Shown here: piece after piece, positions 16,868-26,919 of the stretch
Layout: every line of letters begins with the position of its first letter
Numbering within the stretch: position 1 is the stretch's first letter
Assembly: GCA_002742935.1 (NCBI GenBank)
Contig: PDON01000061.1
Coordinates: 1-64,000, forward strand
Source: Candidatus Cloacimonadota bacterium
GTDB taxonomy: Bacteria > UBA4055
DNA length: 64,000 nucleotides
Reading direction: 5' to 3'
Made by a program: the position numbers and the translations under genes
Notes under the pieces: model-generated
The model's input: the letters and a program-made list of their open reading frames with translations, nothing else
Told to the model about the DNA's origin: nothing
The model's database searches: none

Positions 16868-19800
16868 TTATCTCCCTGTAAACTTATAGATCATTGAGAG
16901 TCTTAACTCATGATTGGAGGTTTCTATTATACTTGATCCCTTATTAGTAGTAGATGAGTATGAATATGTAAGCTCTCCGTTTAGATTTTTATCAAACCTA
17001 TACTTAATTTTTGGAGACAGCGTTGAAGTTATACTCTCTTTAATGCTACTGTTTAGATAAAGTTTTTTCTCTTGAGAAAGTTCATATGTATCCCTAAAAT
17101 TTAAACCATAAGAGAGTGAGTAGTCTATATTATTCTCAACCCTCTTTCCATTAAACGGCCAGAAATTAAACGGTATATTAAAACCTCCTTCTTGGGAGTA
17201 TGAAGCCGTTAGATCAAATCCGTAATCAAAAGCTCTGTTACCACTCTTTATTATGGATTTTTTCTTCTCCTTATCATACTGGTATCTCTCCTCCATGGTA
17301 AATCCGTAGCTTGTACCTGCTTTAATCATTAAACCATTTTCAAAACCAAGTGAAAGTCTTACCAGAGGGGAGAAGGAAAGATCCCACCTTTTACTTTCAA
17401 CCCTTCTATCCTTAACATTAGGCTCTCCGGTGTAGAATATATATCCATCAATATTGTTTCCTACCCATTTTTCCGTTTGAGATCCTGTTTTACTATGGGA
17501 TATCTCTATGGAGCTAAAAAGATCTTCAGTATTTTTCAACAGTTTTTCAATACCCTTTATTGTTAAACTATAATCTGGTATAGCAATGCCAAATTTCCCG
17601 TTATCTCCCGGGTTTTCATTAGTACTAAGACCCATAGGTAAACCAAAAGATGTCCACTTCATAGCACCCGAATATCTTGAAGCACTGTATGAAAAATCAT
17701 GAGATTTAGAGTAGCTTAAATTCCCTAAATTAATATTATCCATAAGTTTTAGAGTTGTACCTATTTTCCAATTATATTGACCACTCCAACCGTAAGTTGT
17801 CTCGGAGCTATTGAACTCTGATCCCTTAGGTTTTGATGACAAACCAAACCAATAGTCCCAAGGAGCTTTATCAAAAGTTGCTACCTTACTTGTTGTATTT
17901 GTTCTATTTATACCAAAATTATAAGTCACATTACCAAGATTTTTTGATAAAAACTTAAAGAAATTTTCGGTAGTGAATTCACTCTTATCCTCTTTATAAT
18001 CACTTTTATTTTTAGAGCTTTTTTTCAAATTTCTTTTTTTATTCCTATTTCTTCCAACCCCTGTTCTGCTTCTCTCTTTCTTCTCTTCAACCTTCTGTTC
18101 CCTCTCTTTCTCATCATTACTTTTATTAGTTATAGGTTCATCACTATGGAAAAAATCTGCTAAATCACTAAAGATTTTCTTATTTTTAAGGGTAGTTCTA
18201 TAGTTAAAGGTTCTATCATTTTTGTGGGATCTTCCAATACCCGGAGAGTTAAGTTTTGCATTCCAATCGTATGAAGAGTTGTATGAAAAACTATTAGTTA
18301 AGTATTTTGTCAAATTAAACTTGGTATTAGCTTTAAGATCACTTCTCAAATTATCCAACTCTCCAAAATCCAGTTTTAATATATCAATGTAATCTTTAGA
18401 AACATCTAAAATATCATAGGCTAAAACTGTGGTATCCAGTTTTACCCTCTCCAAATACATGTTGGATTTAAGTTTAATTTCATAATTAAAGTCTAAAAAT
18501 GAGAATGGCTTATAATCGGTAGACAACTTTCTACTTATGATGAAACTATTGTTTGTTGTAGGCTTATCCTTTTTGTTTCTTCTAATGGATGTAGAGATAG
18601 ATTGCATAGTGCTTATGGAAGCGGTAAAATCTGAAGGTATAGGCTTAAACTTTTCTTTAGAGTATTTTTTTAAGAATCCAATATTTTTTGCCCACCACAT
18701 ATATGGTATAGATATATATTTGGAAGGGAAATCAAAGTTATATGAAAGAGAGTTTGAAAATGATTTTTTGTCAATACTACTGTAAACAGGTGTTGAACTT
18801 TTAGTAAAATCGGAACCTCCTTTATAAACTAATCTATCTATAGTGTAATCCGAAATAAGATTTTCTGATTTTGAATCTTTGGAAAATCTATAGTTAAATG
18901 AGTGTACAGTAGTTTTAGTTATTATGGAGTCATGAACATTTTTCTCCGGGGTTAAGATATCTGTATTATCAATAAATTTTGGTGTAGATTTATCACTTTT
19001 ATAGGCATAATCAATGGGCATTGAGAGTTTCCACCTATCCGGGAAAAATTTATTTAATTTAATATTTGCATTAAGACTAAAGTTTTGATTGTTGTTTAGG
19101 GATCCTCTATTTTTTAGAATATCATGAAAATCTGAGTCAACCATCTTAAATGAACTGCTTACAGAGCCAAGATCTGCAAAAGTGATAGTTCCACTTATCC
19201 TTTTTGCCGTACTTATGTTCTTCTCAACATCTACAAGTTTAAGCTCATCAATCCATATCTCATTTTGGTTAAGAGTTCCTACAGAGGTTCCAAAAGTAGA
19301 ATCAACAATACCAACCTCATAATATTTTATATTACTTAGAGAGGGTTCTCCAAGCACTGCCAGAGATCTTTTTAGGGAGTCTGTTTCACTATATTTATGA
19401 TAGGTCGTTATTCCTGTTTTTACAGTATAATCCACTCTATTTGTATCCAGTTTTATCTCCGGTAAATCTTTAAGATCTATAACCATTTTATTTGATATAA
19501 AATCATTCTTCCAACCCTCAACGAGTTCACTTGAATACTCATAATAGTTTGCTGAATCCCTTCCAAATCTATAAACAAAGTAAAGATCAGATTCATCCGG
19601 AGAAGGCCAAGGTTTGTTGCCTACTCCATCTCCACCATGTATCTCCATCTCCAACTTTTTGTAAAGAAAGAAGCTTTCACCCTTTTTATACTCTTTCCTT
19701 AAAAAAGCCTGTTCAGGATCTTCACTTATATCAAAATTCCAAGAGATTTGAAGAGATTGCTCTTTTTCAACATTACCTTCATCATCCTTTGAAAGAGATA

Positions 19801-22800
19801 CCGAAGGAGGTGGTGTATATTGATCGGGGTTATCCTTATTATTTATCACCTTAGGCTCAATAAATTTTCTGCTCTTGCCCTCGGCTACCCACTCATTACC
19901 TACAAAATCAATATCTATAAATGTAATTTCAACACTATTGTTTTGACCTGTAGGTTCAAAATTTGAGAACCATAATCTTACATATTTAATCTCTGAAAGA
20001 TCCGGAGCCCCGTTTACTATTGTTGCTTCACTATTCTTATTAACATCAATAGGGATTCTGTACTTTACGAAACCGTTTGACTCACTTACAATAAACTCAC
20101 TTTCACCCTTTAATCTAATTTTGTACCTAAAGAAGTTTGATTCTTTATCCAATACTCCATTAAAGTTAAGATCCTCAGTGTCAAGTCTTCCGTTACCCTC
20201 AGTTTTATTCATCTGCCAATAATCAATATCAATATCACTTTTAGGATTACTCATAATATTATTGGATGTTGTAGGTCTGTCATCATAGGAGTGGTAGTAG
20301 TAAGTTTCAAAACCATTTAAATCTTCAGGATCAAGAGAGTTCATCTCCGTATCACTTGGATTTTTTATGTTGTAGTTGTGAACCATATCCAAACCAACAT
20401 CCTCTTTGTCTCTCTTATCCAAGAGACCGTTGTTGTATCCATCTTTAGTCTCTCCGTCCTCATTTGTGAGAAGATCTTCAGAGTTTATGATTCCGTTTGG
20501 GATAACATCTTCATTTATATCACCTAAATCTATATACATATCAACAGGTGATCCTGATTTTACAAGAAACTCAATATACTTCATTTCCGTAAGATCTTGA
20601 TAAGATCCCGGGATATACCTCATAACTCCACCCCAACTATCTTCAAGATCTATCTCTCTGTCCAAAGCTTCAGCTATACCACCCGGTTTAAAAACAAAAT
20701 TTAAACTATTAACCTTTTCAATAGCTTCTTTACCCTCAACATCATCATAAATATCCTGTTTTTCAAGTCTGTCATCTTCATTAGGGTTATACCAATAGAA
20801 GCCGGTTCCCTCCCTACTGTAAGAGGTAGCACCCGGCTGTAAAAAGTAGATAGGATCTATATTTTGCTCACCTATGTTTACAACATTATCGTTTAGATTA
20901 TACTTACCTTCAAGATATTGATCAGGGGTAGAACTTTTATGCCACAGATAGTAGCTCATACCCAAAGATCTTGTTCTGTCGGAACTCTCAAAATCGTCAA
21001 GATAGGCACTGCCTTTTGTATTGGGATTTGGAATAATTTGAGCAAACTCACCTTCAATTGAAAAGCTTGACTTTACCTCTGTTTCAATAAAAGGTAACTT
21101 ATCAATACCTGTAGTTAAAAAGGGTAGGTCATCAGAGTATCTTCCGTTAACATCCCATATAAAGTTTTCAAATGGCTCTTGACCTAAGTAAACCTTATCA
21201 TCTTTAGTTGTTCTTGAAAGATACATAGTTGTCAAACCAATGAAACTCTTTTCATTAAATCTGAACTCTGTTCTATTTCCCATTAGTACCTTTTTATCAA
21301 GTTGAAAGATTGAAGCACTTTCATAGGTTATATCAACATCTTTGTAAACCTCTGGCTGTAATATTGTAAGCTCTCCCGTTGTATAATCAATAATATAATC
21401 AATATCCCTTTTTAAAGTTTTTGCTCCGGATTTAACAGTCTCGGAACCTTCCAAAACATTAAACCCTAAACTGTGGGAACTGGATTTTGATCTAAACTTA
21501 AACTCAAGCTCCATCTTTGAAGTTTTATTATTTGAGGAGATATTTTCATAGATACCCGAATCAAAAAGGAGAGTGTCAACAGAAGGAGAATACTGCTTTC
21601 CAAGTGTGGTTTCATAATATTCAAGAGAATCCGGATAGAACGGTTTAAGAGCAGGAAATATAAAATGCCCTAAATCATTTCTTAAAAATATTGAACTTAC
21701 CTCTTTATCGTTACTATTCTGTTTTACAATATCGTACACATCTTGAAATTTATCACTTTTAGAGTTTCCATACTCCAAAATATTCATTTCAAAAGTTTCA
21801 AGATCTATGTCTGAACCGTCAAGAGAGTAAACATTTTTCCACTCAAGATCATGCCATCTATCGGTAACTTTAGAGTTATAACTACCTATGGTAATAACTT
21901 TAACAACTTGGAGAGAAGGAGTTGCATTACCAACAGGTATCTCCTGAGAGTTGCTTATATCTGTCATATCAAAAGCAACCGCAATCTTACTGCCCGATGA
22001 AAGGATAGTACTGGTTTTAAGCATAATATAACCTAGTTGAGAATCCAGAACATAATCACTCTCATCAACCTCTTTAAGGTTTTGAGGGCTTTCTACAATG
22101 GAAGGATCTTCAAAATCAGATCTGGTATCATAAACCTCACCCTTTATAATATTTCCCTTATAGGACATATTTGTAGTGAAAAGTCTAAAACTACCTTGAT
22201 CTATAGAGTAGTTTGATGCAGGCATCTGATTTATACCACCAATTTTTTTATCTTCAAAATGTGTGGCAGAATGCTCTCTAAAAACATTATCTAGGTAGAA
22301 GTAAAGATTCCTCTCAAAATCATAAGTATAGATCTTTTTTGTTCTGAGAGATTTTTGGTTTCCATTGATTTTAAGTTCATTCTTTTCACCCTTTTCCAAA
22401 GAGGCAACAAAGGTTGAATTTATTTTACCTATTTTAAGCTGTGTTTTAAGACCAAAAAGACCTTTATGATTACCTCCGTTACCGCTTACAAAGTTTGTTC
22501 CCGGAAGATTTAAAGAGATATTCCCGGCTTCAAGTTTTTGAACTATCTCATCACTATCTCCATCATAAATAATGCTTATTTGATTCTCAAAATCCATATT
22601 TTCGGTATCTTGTGCAATATTTACCGTTACTTTTTCACCAACCTTACCCTTAACACTTATATTCATCTCTGTATCGGGAGAGAAAGAAAAATCACTTGTT
22701 TCCGCATCATTTGAGTTGTTGTAACTTTTCTTACCTGTAAGGTTAAACTTCATATTACCTCTGAGCCTAAGACCAATCCTATTACCCCCAAAAATTCTAT

Positions 22801-23239
22801 GAAAATTTTTAGATTTTATCTTAATGGGTATATCTATTGAAATCTCTTCCGATCCCGAAGATTCAAACGCTTTACCAATTGAGGAACTAATCTTTTTATA
22901 CCACTGTTTCTTTCTACTGTATTCTAACCTCTTTTTTTTATAATCCTCTAAGGTTATAACCTCATCGGGATAGAACTCCTCTCCCATAAAATCTGATGAA
23001 ATAATCATGAAATTTCCACTACTGTCCAGTTTTGCCATCTCTTCATATCTTTTGGCAATATCCTCAACTCTGTAGAGCAGTGAATCCTTATTCACAATAC
23101 CAAAATAGTTTTTTGAGATAGAGGGGAAAGGGTTTATATAGTTCTCTCTAACATCTATAGTATAATCTATATTATTCAACATTTCGCCTTTAAGTGAAAC
23201 GAAGGTAAAAAGTATAAAAAGTAAAGGTATAAATTTCAT
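16868..23239 (-). CDS. sprA: SprA-type outer-membrane translocon of type IX secretion
   Basis: 2123 residues with signal peptide MKFIPLLFILFTFVSLKG, in the size range of SprA/Sov, the giant beta-barrel pore of the type IX secretion system. Family-typical segments include the N-terminal FRLRGNM-like area (NRIGLRLRGNMKFNL), the QKLEAGNISLNLPGTNFVSG block, and a C-terminus of repeated amphipathic strands ending in YKFTGR. A long lysine/glutamate-rich stretch (NDEKEREQKVEEKKERSRTG and on) near residue 1700 is unusual for a barrel and may form a disordered loop. The gene lies between a TPR gene that ends at the preceding base and xseA. A PorV/PorQ-family protein (60811) and a sorting-tail protease (48383) in the same window fit this role. 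Confidence 0.85.
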   Translation of the reverse strand: MKFIPLLFILFTFVSLKGEMLNNIDYTIDVRENYINPFPSISKNYFGIVNKDSLLYRVEDIAKRYEEMAKLDSSGNFMIISSDFMGEEFYPDEVITLEDYKKKRLEYSRKKQWYKKISSSIGKAFESSGSEEISIDIPIKIKSKNFHRIFGGNRIGLRLRGNMKFNLTGKKSYNNSNDAETSDFSFSPDTEMNISVKGKVGEKVTVNIAQDTENMDFENQISIIYDGDSDEIVQKLEAGNISLNLPGTNFVSGNGGNHKGLFGLKTQLKIGKINSTFVASLEKGEKNELKINGNQKSLRTKKIYTYDFERNLYFYLDNVFREHSATHFEDKKIGGINQMPASNYSIDQGSFRLFTTNMSYKGNIIKGEVYDTRSDFEDPSIVESPQNLKEVDESDYVLDSQLGYIMLKTSTILSSGSKIAVAFDMTDISNSQEIPVGNATPSLQVVKVITIGSYNSKVTDRWHDLEWKNVYSLDGSDIDLETFEMNILEYGNSKSDKFQDVYDIVKQNSNDKEVSSIFLRNDLGHFIFPALKPFYPDSLEYYETTLGKQYSPSVDTLLFDSGIYENISSNNKTSKMELEFKFRSKSSSHSLGFNVLEGSETVKSGAKTLKRDIDYIIDYTTGELTILQPEVYKDVDITYESASIFQLDKKVLMGNRTEFRFNEKSFIGLTTMYLSRTTKDDKVYLGQEPFENFIWDVNGRYSDDLPFLTTGIDKLPFIETEVKSSFSIEGEFAQIIPNPNTKGSAYLDDFESSDRTRSLGMSYYLWHKSSTPDQYLEGKYNLNDNVVNIGEQNIDPIYFLQPGATSYSREGTGFYWYNPNEDDRLEKQDIYDDVEGKEAIEKVNSLNFVFKPGGIAEALDREIDLEDSWGGVMRYIPGSYQDLTEMKYIEFLVKSGSPVDMYIDLGDINEDVIPNGIINSEDLLTNEDGETKDGYNNGLLDKRDKEDVGLDMVHNYNIKNPSDTEMNSLDPEDLNGFETYYYHSYDDRPTTSNNIMSNPKSDIDIDYWQMNKTEGNGRLDTEDLNFNGVLDKESNFFRYKIRLKGESEFIVSESNGFVKYRIPIDVNKNSEATIVNGAPDLSEIKYVRLWFSNFEPTGQNNSVEITFIDIDFVGNEWVAEGKSRKFIEPKVINNKDNPDQYTPPPSVSLSKDDEGNVEKEQSLQISWNFDISEDPEQAFLRKEYKKGESFFLYKKLEMEIHGGDGVGNKPWPSPDESDLYFVYRFGRDSANYYEYSSELVEGWKNDFISNKMVIDLKDLPEIKLDTNRVDYTVKTGITTYHKYSETDSLKRSLAVLGEPSLSNIKYYEVGIVDSTFGTSVGTLNQNEIWIDELKLVDVEKNISTAKRISGTITFADLGSVSSSFKMVDSDFHDILKNRGSLNNNQNFSLNANIKLNKFFPDRWKLSMPIDYAYKSDKSTPKFIDNTDILTPEKNVHDSIITKTTVHSFNYRFSKDSKSENLISDYTIDRLVYKGGSDFTKSSTPVYSSIDKKSFSNSLSYNFDFPSKYISIPYMWWAKNIGFLKKYSKEKFKPIPSDFTASISTMQSISTSIRRNKKDKPTTNNSFIISRKLSTDYKPFSFLDFNYEIKLKSNMYLERVKLDTTVLAYDILDVSKDYIDILKLDFGELDNLRSDLKANTKFNLTKYLTNSFSYNSSYDWNAKLNSPGIGRSHKNDRTFNYRTTLKNKKIFSDLADFFHSDEPITNKSNDEKEREQKVEEKKERSRTGVGRNRNKKRNLKKSSKNKSDYKEDKSEFTTENFFKFLSKNLGNVTYNFGINRTNTTSKVATFDKAPWDYWFGLSSKPKGSEFNSSETTYGWSGQYNWKIGTTLKLMDNINLGNLSYSKSHDFSYSASRYSGAMKWTSFGLPMGLSTNENPGDNGKFGIAIPDYSLTIKGIEKLLKNTEDLFSSIEISHSKTGSQTEKWVGNNIDGYIFYTGEPNVKDRRVESKRWDLSFSPLVRLSLGFENGLMIKAGTSYGFTMEERYQYDKEKKKSIIKSGNRAFDYGFDLTASYSQEGGFNIPFNFWPFNGKRVENNIDYSLSYGLNFRDTYELSQEKKLYLNSSIKESITSTLSPKIKYRFDKNLNGELTYSYSSTTNKGSSIIETSNHELRLSMIYKFTGR

Positions 23240-24910
23240 CTATAGTTCCCTATTGATTTTCCTGATAATTTTATTTATCTCTGTTTTATATATTGAATTA
23301 CTAAATTTTTCCATAAATATTGAGCTAAAACTTAAAATTTGATCTTTTCTCTCTTCCCTCTCCAGAACCTTGATATATCTGTATAGGAGATCTTCATATT
23401 TACCCTCTTTATCACTCTTAACTGCCTCTTTCAAAATATCTCCCCCTCTATCATATTGAGCTCTTTCTATGAAAAAATTGTACTTTAAAAAGTTGAGGGT
23501 TTGAGGATTTGTTATAGAGAGACTGTTAAAAATATCATCAAAATCTATATTTATTAACATTGATAAAAGATACTTAAGAGACCCATCTCTATCCGTTTCT
23601 AAGCTTTTACCCAAAAGGTTAATAGATTCTATAAGATTATTATCGTAGAGACCATACACATTTCTTCCTTTAATCTTTTTTAGACTCTCTTCCAAATTTT
23701 TAGAACCAAATTTTCTATAATTAAATAAAAGATTGAGAAGTTTAAGCTCACCAAAGTGTTTTCTATTCCTAATAAAATTCCTGTCTCTTCTAAGATTACT
23801 CAGCTTTTGGTAGAAAAACCTTTCCTTCTCCTTTCCCTCAATATATTTCAGAAAATCAAGCTTAAGATCTATAAGCTTTAACTCTAAATCAATGTTTAAT
23901 ATATTGGGGTTCTCATTTATAAGATTTTCGGTTCTCTTAAACTCTCCCCTTTTAAACAGAAGTTTTACAAGATTCAATAAAACATTATTTTCAGGATAGG
24001 TTTTGTACAATTTTTCCAACTCTTCAAGGAGATCTGTATGATAGTAAATAGTTGATATATCTTTAACTATTTCACTATCCCTTTCACTTATACGATTATA
24101 AAAGTTAAGGGCTATTGAATATTCCTTATCATTAATAAGCTTCTTTCCAAAACCTTTAATGAGCTTGACGCTACTTTCCTTATTAAGGAAACTTAAACTA
24201 TTCTCATAATCTTTCATGTTGTAATAGAGAGAGGAGATTATGAAATCTATATCTTTACTCCTATCTTTTTTTATCTCTTCCAAAAATAGATCCTTTTCAC
24301 CTATTGTCATAGACTCAAAAAATGGTAAAATTTTTGAAACTATATTTTGAAGAGAATCAGAATCAATTAAATATTTAACCTCTCCTGCAGATTTTATTAA
24401 TTCGAACTGCTTTGAGTATATATCAAAAAGTTTAGGGGAATAACTTTTTCTGTAATCTGAAGATAAAATAAGTTTTTCAGCTCTCTCAAACTGATTTGAA
24501 TTGATGAAAATAGTTGAAAGAATGTGTAGTTTATCTCTATCACTTAAATTTAGAGAATCAATTTTATCCACAACCCTTTCACCTCCAAGACCTCTATTTG
24601 TTTGAAAGTAAAATTGAGCCTGAATAGCTTTAAGTTTTAGAGGGAATGATTCTTTTGTATATATTGAATCTGTGGAAAACGGACTATCTTTTAGTAGTTT
24701 ATTCAAAAGAGATTCAGCCTCCAAAATTTCTGTTTCTCTGTTTGATGTTTTCACAAACCCCTCAAGAGCCGTAATATTTTTCCTGTCTATTTGGAGAACA
24801 TTCTTATAATAGCTTCTTGCAGAGGCAAGAGAGCCGTTTTTTTCAGATCTTTTGGCATAGCCCAAGTATCTTTCAATCCTAGTATCTTTGGGAAAGATTA
24901 GAGAGATCAT
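23240..24910 (-). CDS. TPR-repeat protein co-transcribed with sprA
   Basis: About 556 residues, almost wholly helical, with TPR units (KRSEKNGSLASARSYYKNVL near the N-terminus, then degenerate ones). The stop is directly adjacent to the sprA start, so coupling is likely. The start is unclear: ATG 24910 has no ribosome-binding site, whereas the frame extends upstream to a CTG and an ATT just after a GAGGAG, which would add IKILFILIMISLIF, a signal-peptide-like segment. I suspect a non-canonical start and a secreted or lipid-anchored protein. Some type IX systems include a large TPR lipoprotein (SprE/PorW); a link is only suggested by position and architecture. Confidence 0.7.
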   Translation of the reverse strand: MISLIFPKDTRIERYLGYAKRSEKNGSLASARSYYKNVLQIDRKNITALEGFVKTSNRETEILEAESLLNKLLKDSPFSTDSIYTKESFPLKLKAIQAQFYFQTNRGLGGERVVDKIDSLNLSDRDKLHILSTIFINSNQFERAEKLILSSDYRKSYSPKLFDIYSKQFELIKSAGEVKYLIDSDSLQNIVSKILPFFESMTIGEKDLFLEEIKKDRSKDIDFIISSLYYNMKDYENSLSFLNKESSVKLIKGFGKKLINDKEYSIALNFYNRISERDSEIVKDISTIYYHTDLLEELEKLYKTYPENNVLLNLVKLLFKRGEFKRTENLINENPNILNIDLELKLIDLKLDFLKYIEGKEKERFFYQKLSNLRRDRNFIRNRKHFGELKLLNLLFNYRKFGSKNLEESLKKIKGRNVYGLYDNNLIESINLLGKSLETDRDGSLKYLLSMLINIDFDDIFNSLSITNPQTLNFLKYNFFIERAQYDRGGDILKEAVKSDKEGKYEDLLYRYIKVLEREERKDQILSFSSIFMEKFSNSIYKTEINKIIRKINREL

Positions 24911-24933
24911 TATAAGTATGAACAGAATTTTAA

Positions 24934-26052
24934 TCAGTTAAACATCTCCTCTAGTGTAACATACTCTATGTAGGAGTACTTATATTTTACAAGGTTTAAT
25001 AGGGTTTCATAGCTCTCTTTTTTTGAGTGTCCGATTAAAATAACATCCTCTCCCCTTTCAGCTCTTCTAATACCCATTTCAAAACTTTTTATAATATCCT
25101 CTTCCCTGTTTGAGTTGTCTATAAATATATCTCTCCTCTTTTCAGGGATTTTATTCCTCTTACAAACCTCTCTACAGATAGAGGTGCTTGCAGTGTAACT
25201 ATCAAGAAAGTATTTATTGTACTTTTTATAGACTTTAAAAAATCTATCCATTGTATCATACTCAGAGGTTGATTTTGATCCCATATGATTGTTTAAACCG
25301 GAAGCTCCCGGAATTTCTAGAAAAGCTCTTTCCAACATATACTCAATGGTTGAAATTGAGGTTGTATCGGTTAGTTTAATCAACTCTTTTTCTATAGATC
25401 CAAGCTTAGGCTCCATGGGAAAATGTATTATATAATCTTTTTTTAACTTTTTAGCTTTCAAAGCTATCCTTTTTGAGAAAGAGTGACCGGGTATAATTGA
25501 TAATGTTATTGGTACAGGAAAGTTCAGGAAACCTTGTACATGCTTAGCTCTCCATTGATACCCAAAATCATCTATCACAATGGCAACTCTGGCTTCAAGA
25601 TGAAGCTTCTCTTTTATATTCCTGTCTACAGATATATTTATAGATCTGTTATTTCTATATTTAAAACTTATGGTTACACTATTCTTTCTATTCTCTTCAA
25701 CACTGTATTCCTTAACTTTAAGCTTCCTTAGAATATTTGTTACAAACTTATTATACCTTTCCAGAGTATTGTTTGAAGGAAGTCTAAGAGAGATTGATAC
25801 CTTTCCCTTATCAGTGGTTCTTTTATACCATTTTTGGGATACTCCGGAAGTTAGAATAAGGGAGTCCAGAGGATCAGAGTAAACAATTTTCTCCTCTTTT
25901 GGGGAATTAGTATCATTGTAAATCCCCGTGTACACTATCTCTTTTCTCTTTTCCGGAAGAGTAAAAAGTACGGTATTTATAACCATAATAAGTACAATTA
26001 TTAAAAAACTACTGCTCTTTATTGTAGATCCTCCCAAAAGTTTATTTTCCAA
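24934..26052 (-). CDS. Divergent polysaccharide deacetylase family protein (YibQ-like)
   Basis: Single N-terminal membrane helix (SSFLIIVLIMVINTVLF) followed, from about residue 150, by the family core: VAIVIDDFGYQ, PVPITLSIIPG, IIHFPMEPK, GLNNHMGSKST, FLDSYTAS and a C-terminal VILIGHSKKE. These belong to the NodB-fold 'divergent polysaccharide deacetylase' group (DUF610), periplasmic and probably acting on cell-wall or exported glycans. Track start 26052 is a TTG overlapping the upstream lipoprotein gene. A GGGAGGA followed after 6 nt by ATA AAG AGC suggests the real start could be nearer the membrane helix. It ends in TGA, rare here, shortly before the TPR gene. Confidence 0.85.
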   Translation of the reverse strand: MENKLLGGSTIKSSSFLIIVLIMVINTVLFTLPEKRKEIVYTGIYNDTNSPKEEKIVYSDPLDSLILTSGVSQKWYKRTTDKGKVSISLRLPSNNTLERYNKFVTNILRKLKVKEYSVEENRKNSVTISFKYRNNRSINISVDRNIKEKLHLEARVAIVIDDFGYQWRAKHVQGFLNFPVPITLSIIPGHSFSKRIALKAKKLKKDYIIHFPMEPKLGSIEKELIKLTDTTSISTIEYMLERAFLEIPGASGLNNHMGSKSTSEYDTMDRFFKVYKKYNKYFLDSYTASTSICREVCKRNKIPEKRRDIFIDNSNREEDIIKSFEMGIRRAERGEDVILIGHSKKESYETLLNLVKYKYSYIEYVTLEEMFN

Positions 26053-26510
26053 ACATATTTATCCTTTTCCAGCCTTCTCACAAATTTGAACTTACCATGA
26101 CCAAAAAAGTTAGTAAGCTCTGTGCCAAGATAAAGGTTAAGATTAAAGGAAAGTATGAGAGATGTATCAAGAATAGATTCGCTTGGCTCTTCAAAGCTAC
26201 TATTAAAAGTAAGCTCCAGTTGATCAAAGCTTCTAAACATTCTCTTGGTTATTCTCAAATCCTCATCTTTATTCCAACTTTCATACACACCATTATTATT
26301 AAACTTAAATATAAAGCTACTGTCTAAAAGTGTTTCATAGAGAAAAGAATCTTTAAAACTGTAACTGTAAGCAAAGTTGTTTATTAAACCGTTTATGGTA
26401 GTATTGGACTCGGTAGAGATATAATCTTCAAGATCCTTATAATCCGGCGAAAATGGATTACAACTTACTATAGTAATAAGCACTGTTATGAATATAAAGA
26501 ATCTGACCAT
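26019..26510 (-). CDS. Lipoprotein, first gene of the sprA operon
   Basis: With start ATG 26510 the product is MVRFFIFITVLITIVSC..., a classic short lipoprotein signal with lipobox TIVSC, followed by NPFSPDYKDLEDYIS and about 140 residues rich in Phe/Ser/Leu (FNSSFEEPSESILDTSL). No family recognised. The track start 26543 would add 11 residues before the signal peptide and is less likely. It overlaps the deacetylase gene (by 34 bp if the track start of the latter is used), heading the run lipoprotein - deacetylase - TPR - sprA - xseA. Confidence 0.65.
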   Translation of the reverse strand: MVRFFIFITVLITIVSCNPFSPDYKDLEDYISTESNTTINGLINNFAYSYSFKDSFLYETLLDSSFIFKFNNNGVYESWNKDEDLRITKRMFRSFDQLELTFNSSFEEPSESILDTSLILSFNLNLYLGTELTNFFGHGKFKFVRRLEKDKYVWKINFWEDLQ

Positions 26511-26787
26511 ATCTGTTTCCCACACCCAATTAAGAAGTATCAATTCATATTATACTCTTAATTTAGTTAAAAGTTTAAAGAAATACTGACTGTATATGAA
26601 CTTCCCGCTACACTTTAACCAAACAATCATAATCACTCTAACTTTTACAACCAGCTTAAAAATAAGGGGTAGAATATTTTTATAGATTTTAAAACTACTC
26701 CCCTTCAACTAATTAATCTTTATAATATAATTAAAAATTGGGATAAGAATATATTAAAAAAACGGATAAAATATAAGAAATTTAATG

Positions 26788-26812
26788 AGATAATTGTTAT
26801 AATGCATTATCT
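26788..26812 (+). promoter_or_regulatory. Inverted repeat overlapping a TATAAT box
   Basis: AGATAAT (26788-26794) and ATTATCT (26806-26812) are perfect inverse complements, and the perfect -10 hexamer TATAAT (26798-26803) lies between them. This is a typical arrangement for an operator over a promoter; the -35 is weak. It is about 110 bp upstream of the membrane-protein/thyX pair. The rest of the 26511-26919 gap shows nothing else clear. Confidence 0.4.
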
Positions 26813-26919
26813 TGTTTTGTTGCTGTATTGGAGGAGGTCTTTTTTTATTAAAAATATGACCTATTGATTAGAAATTTAATTATTTAAAAGACAAAACAAT
26901 TTATACAGGAGTAGATTTT

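Noticed and set aside
19531-19854. 107-aa ORF antisense to sprA
   Set aside because: Lies wholly inside sprA on the other strand; His/Leu-rich shadow translation.
24934-24936. TGA at the end of the deacetylase gene considered as a selenocysteine codon
   Set aside because: The protein already ends where the family normally ends (EEMF), and the TPR gene begins at once in another frame; an ordinary stop is simpler.
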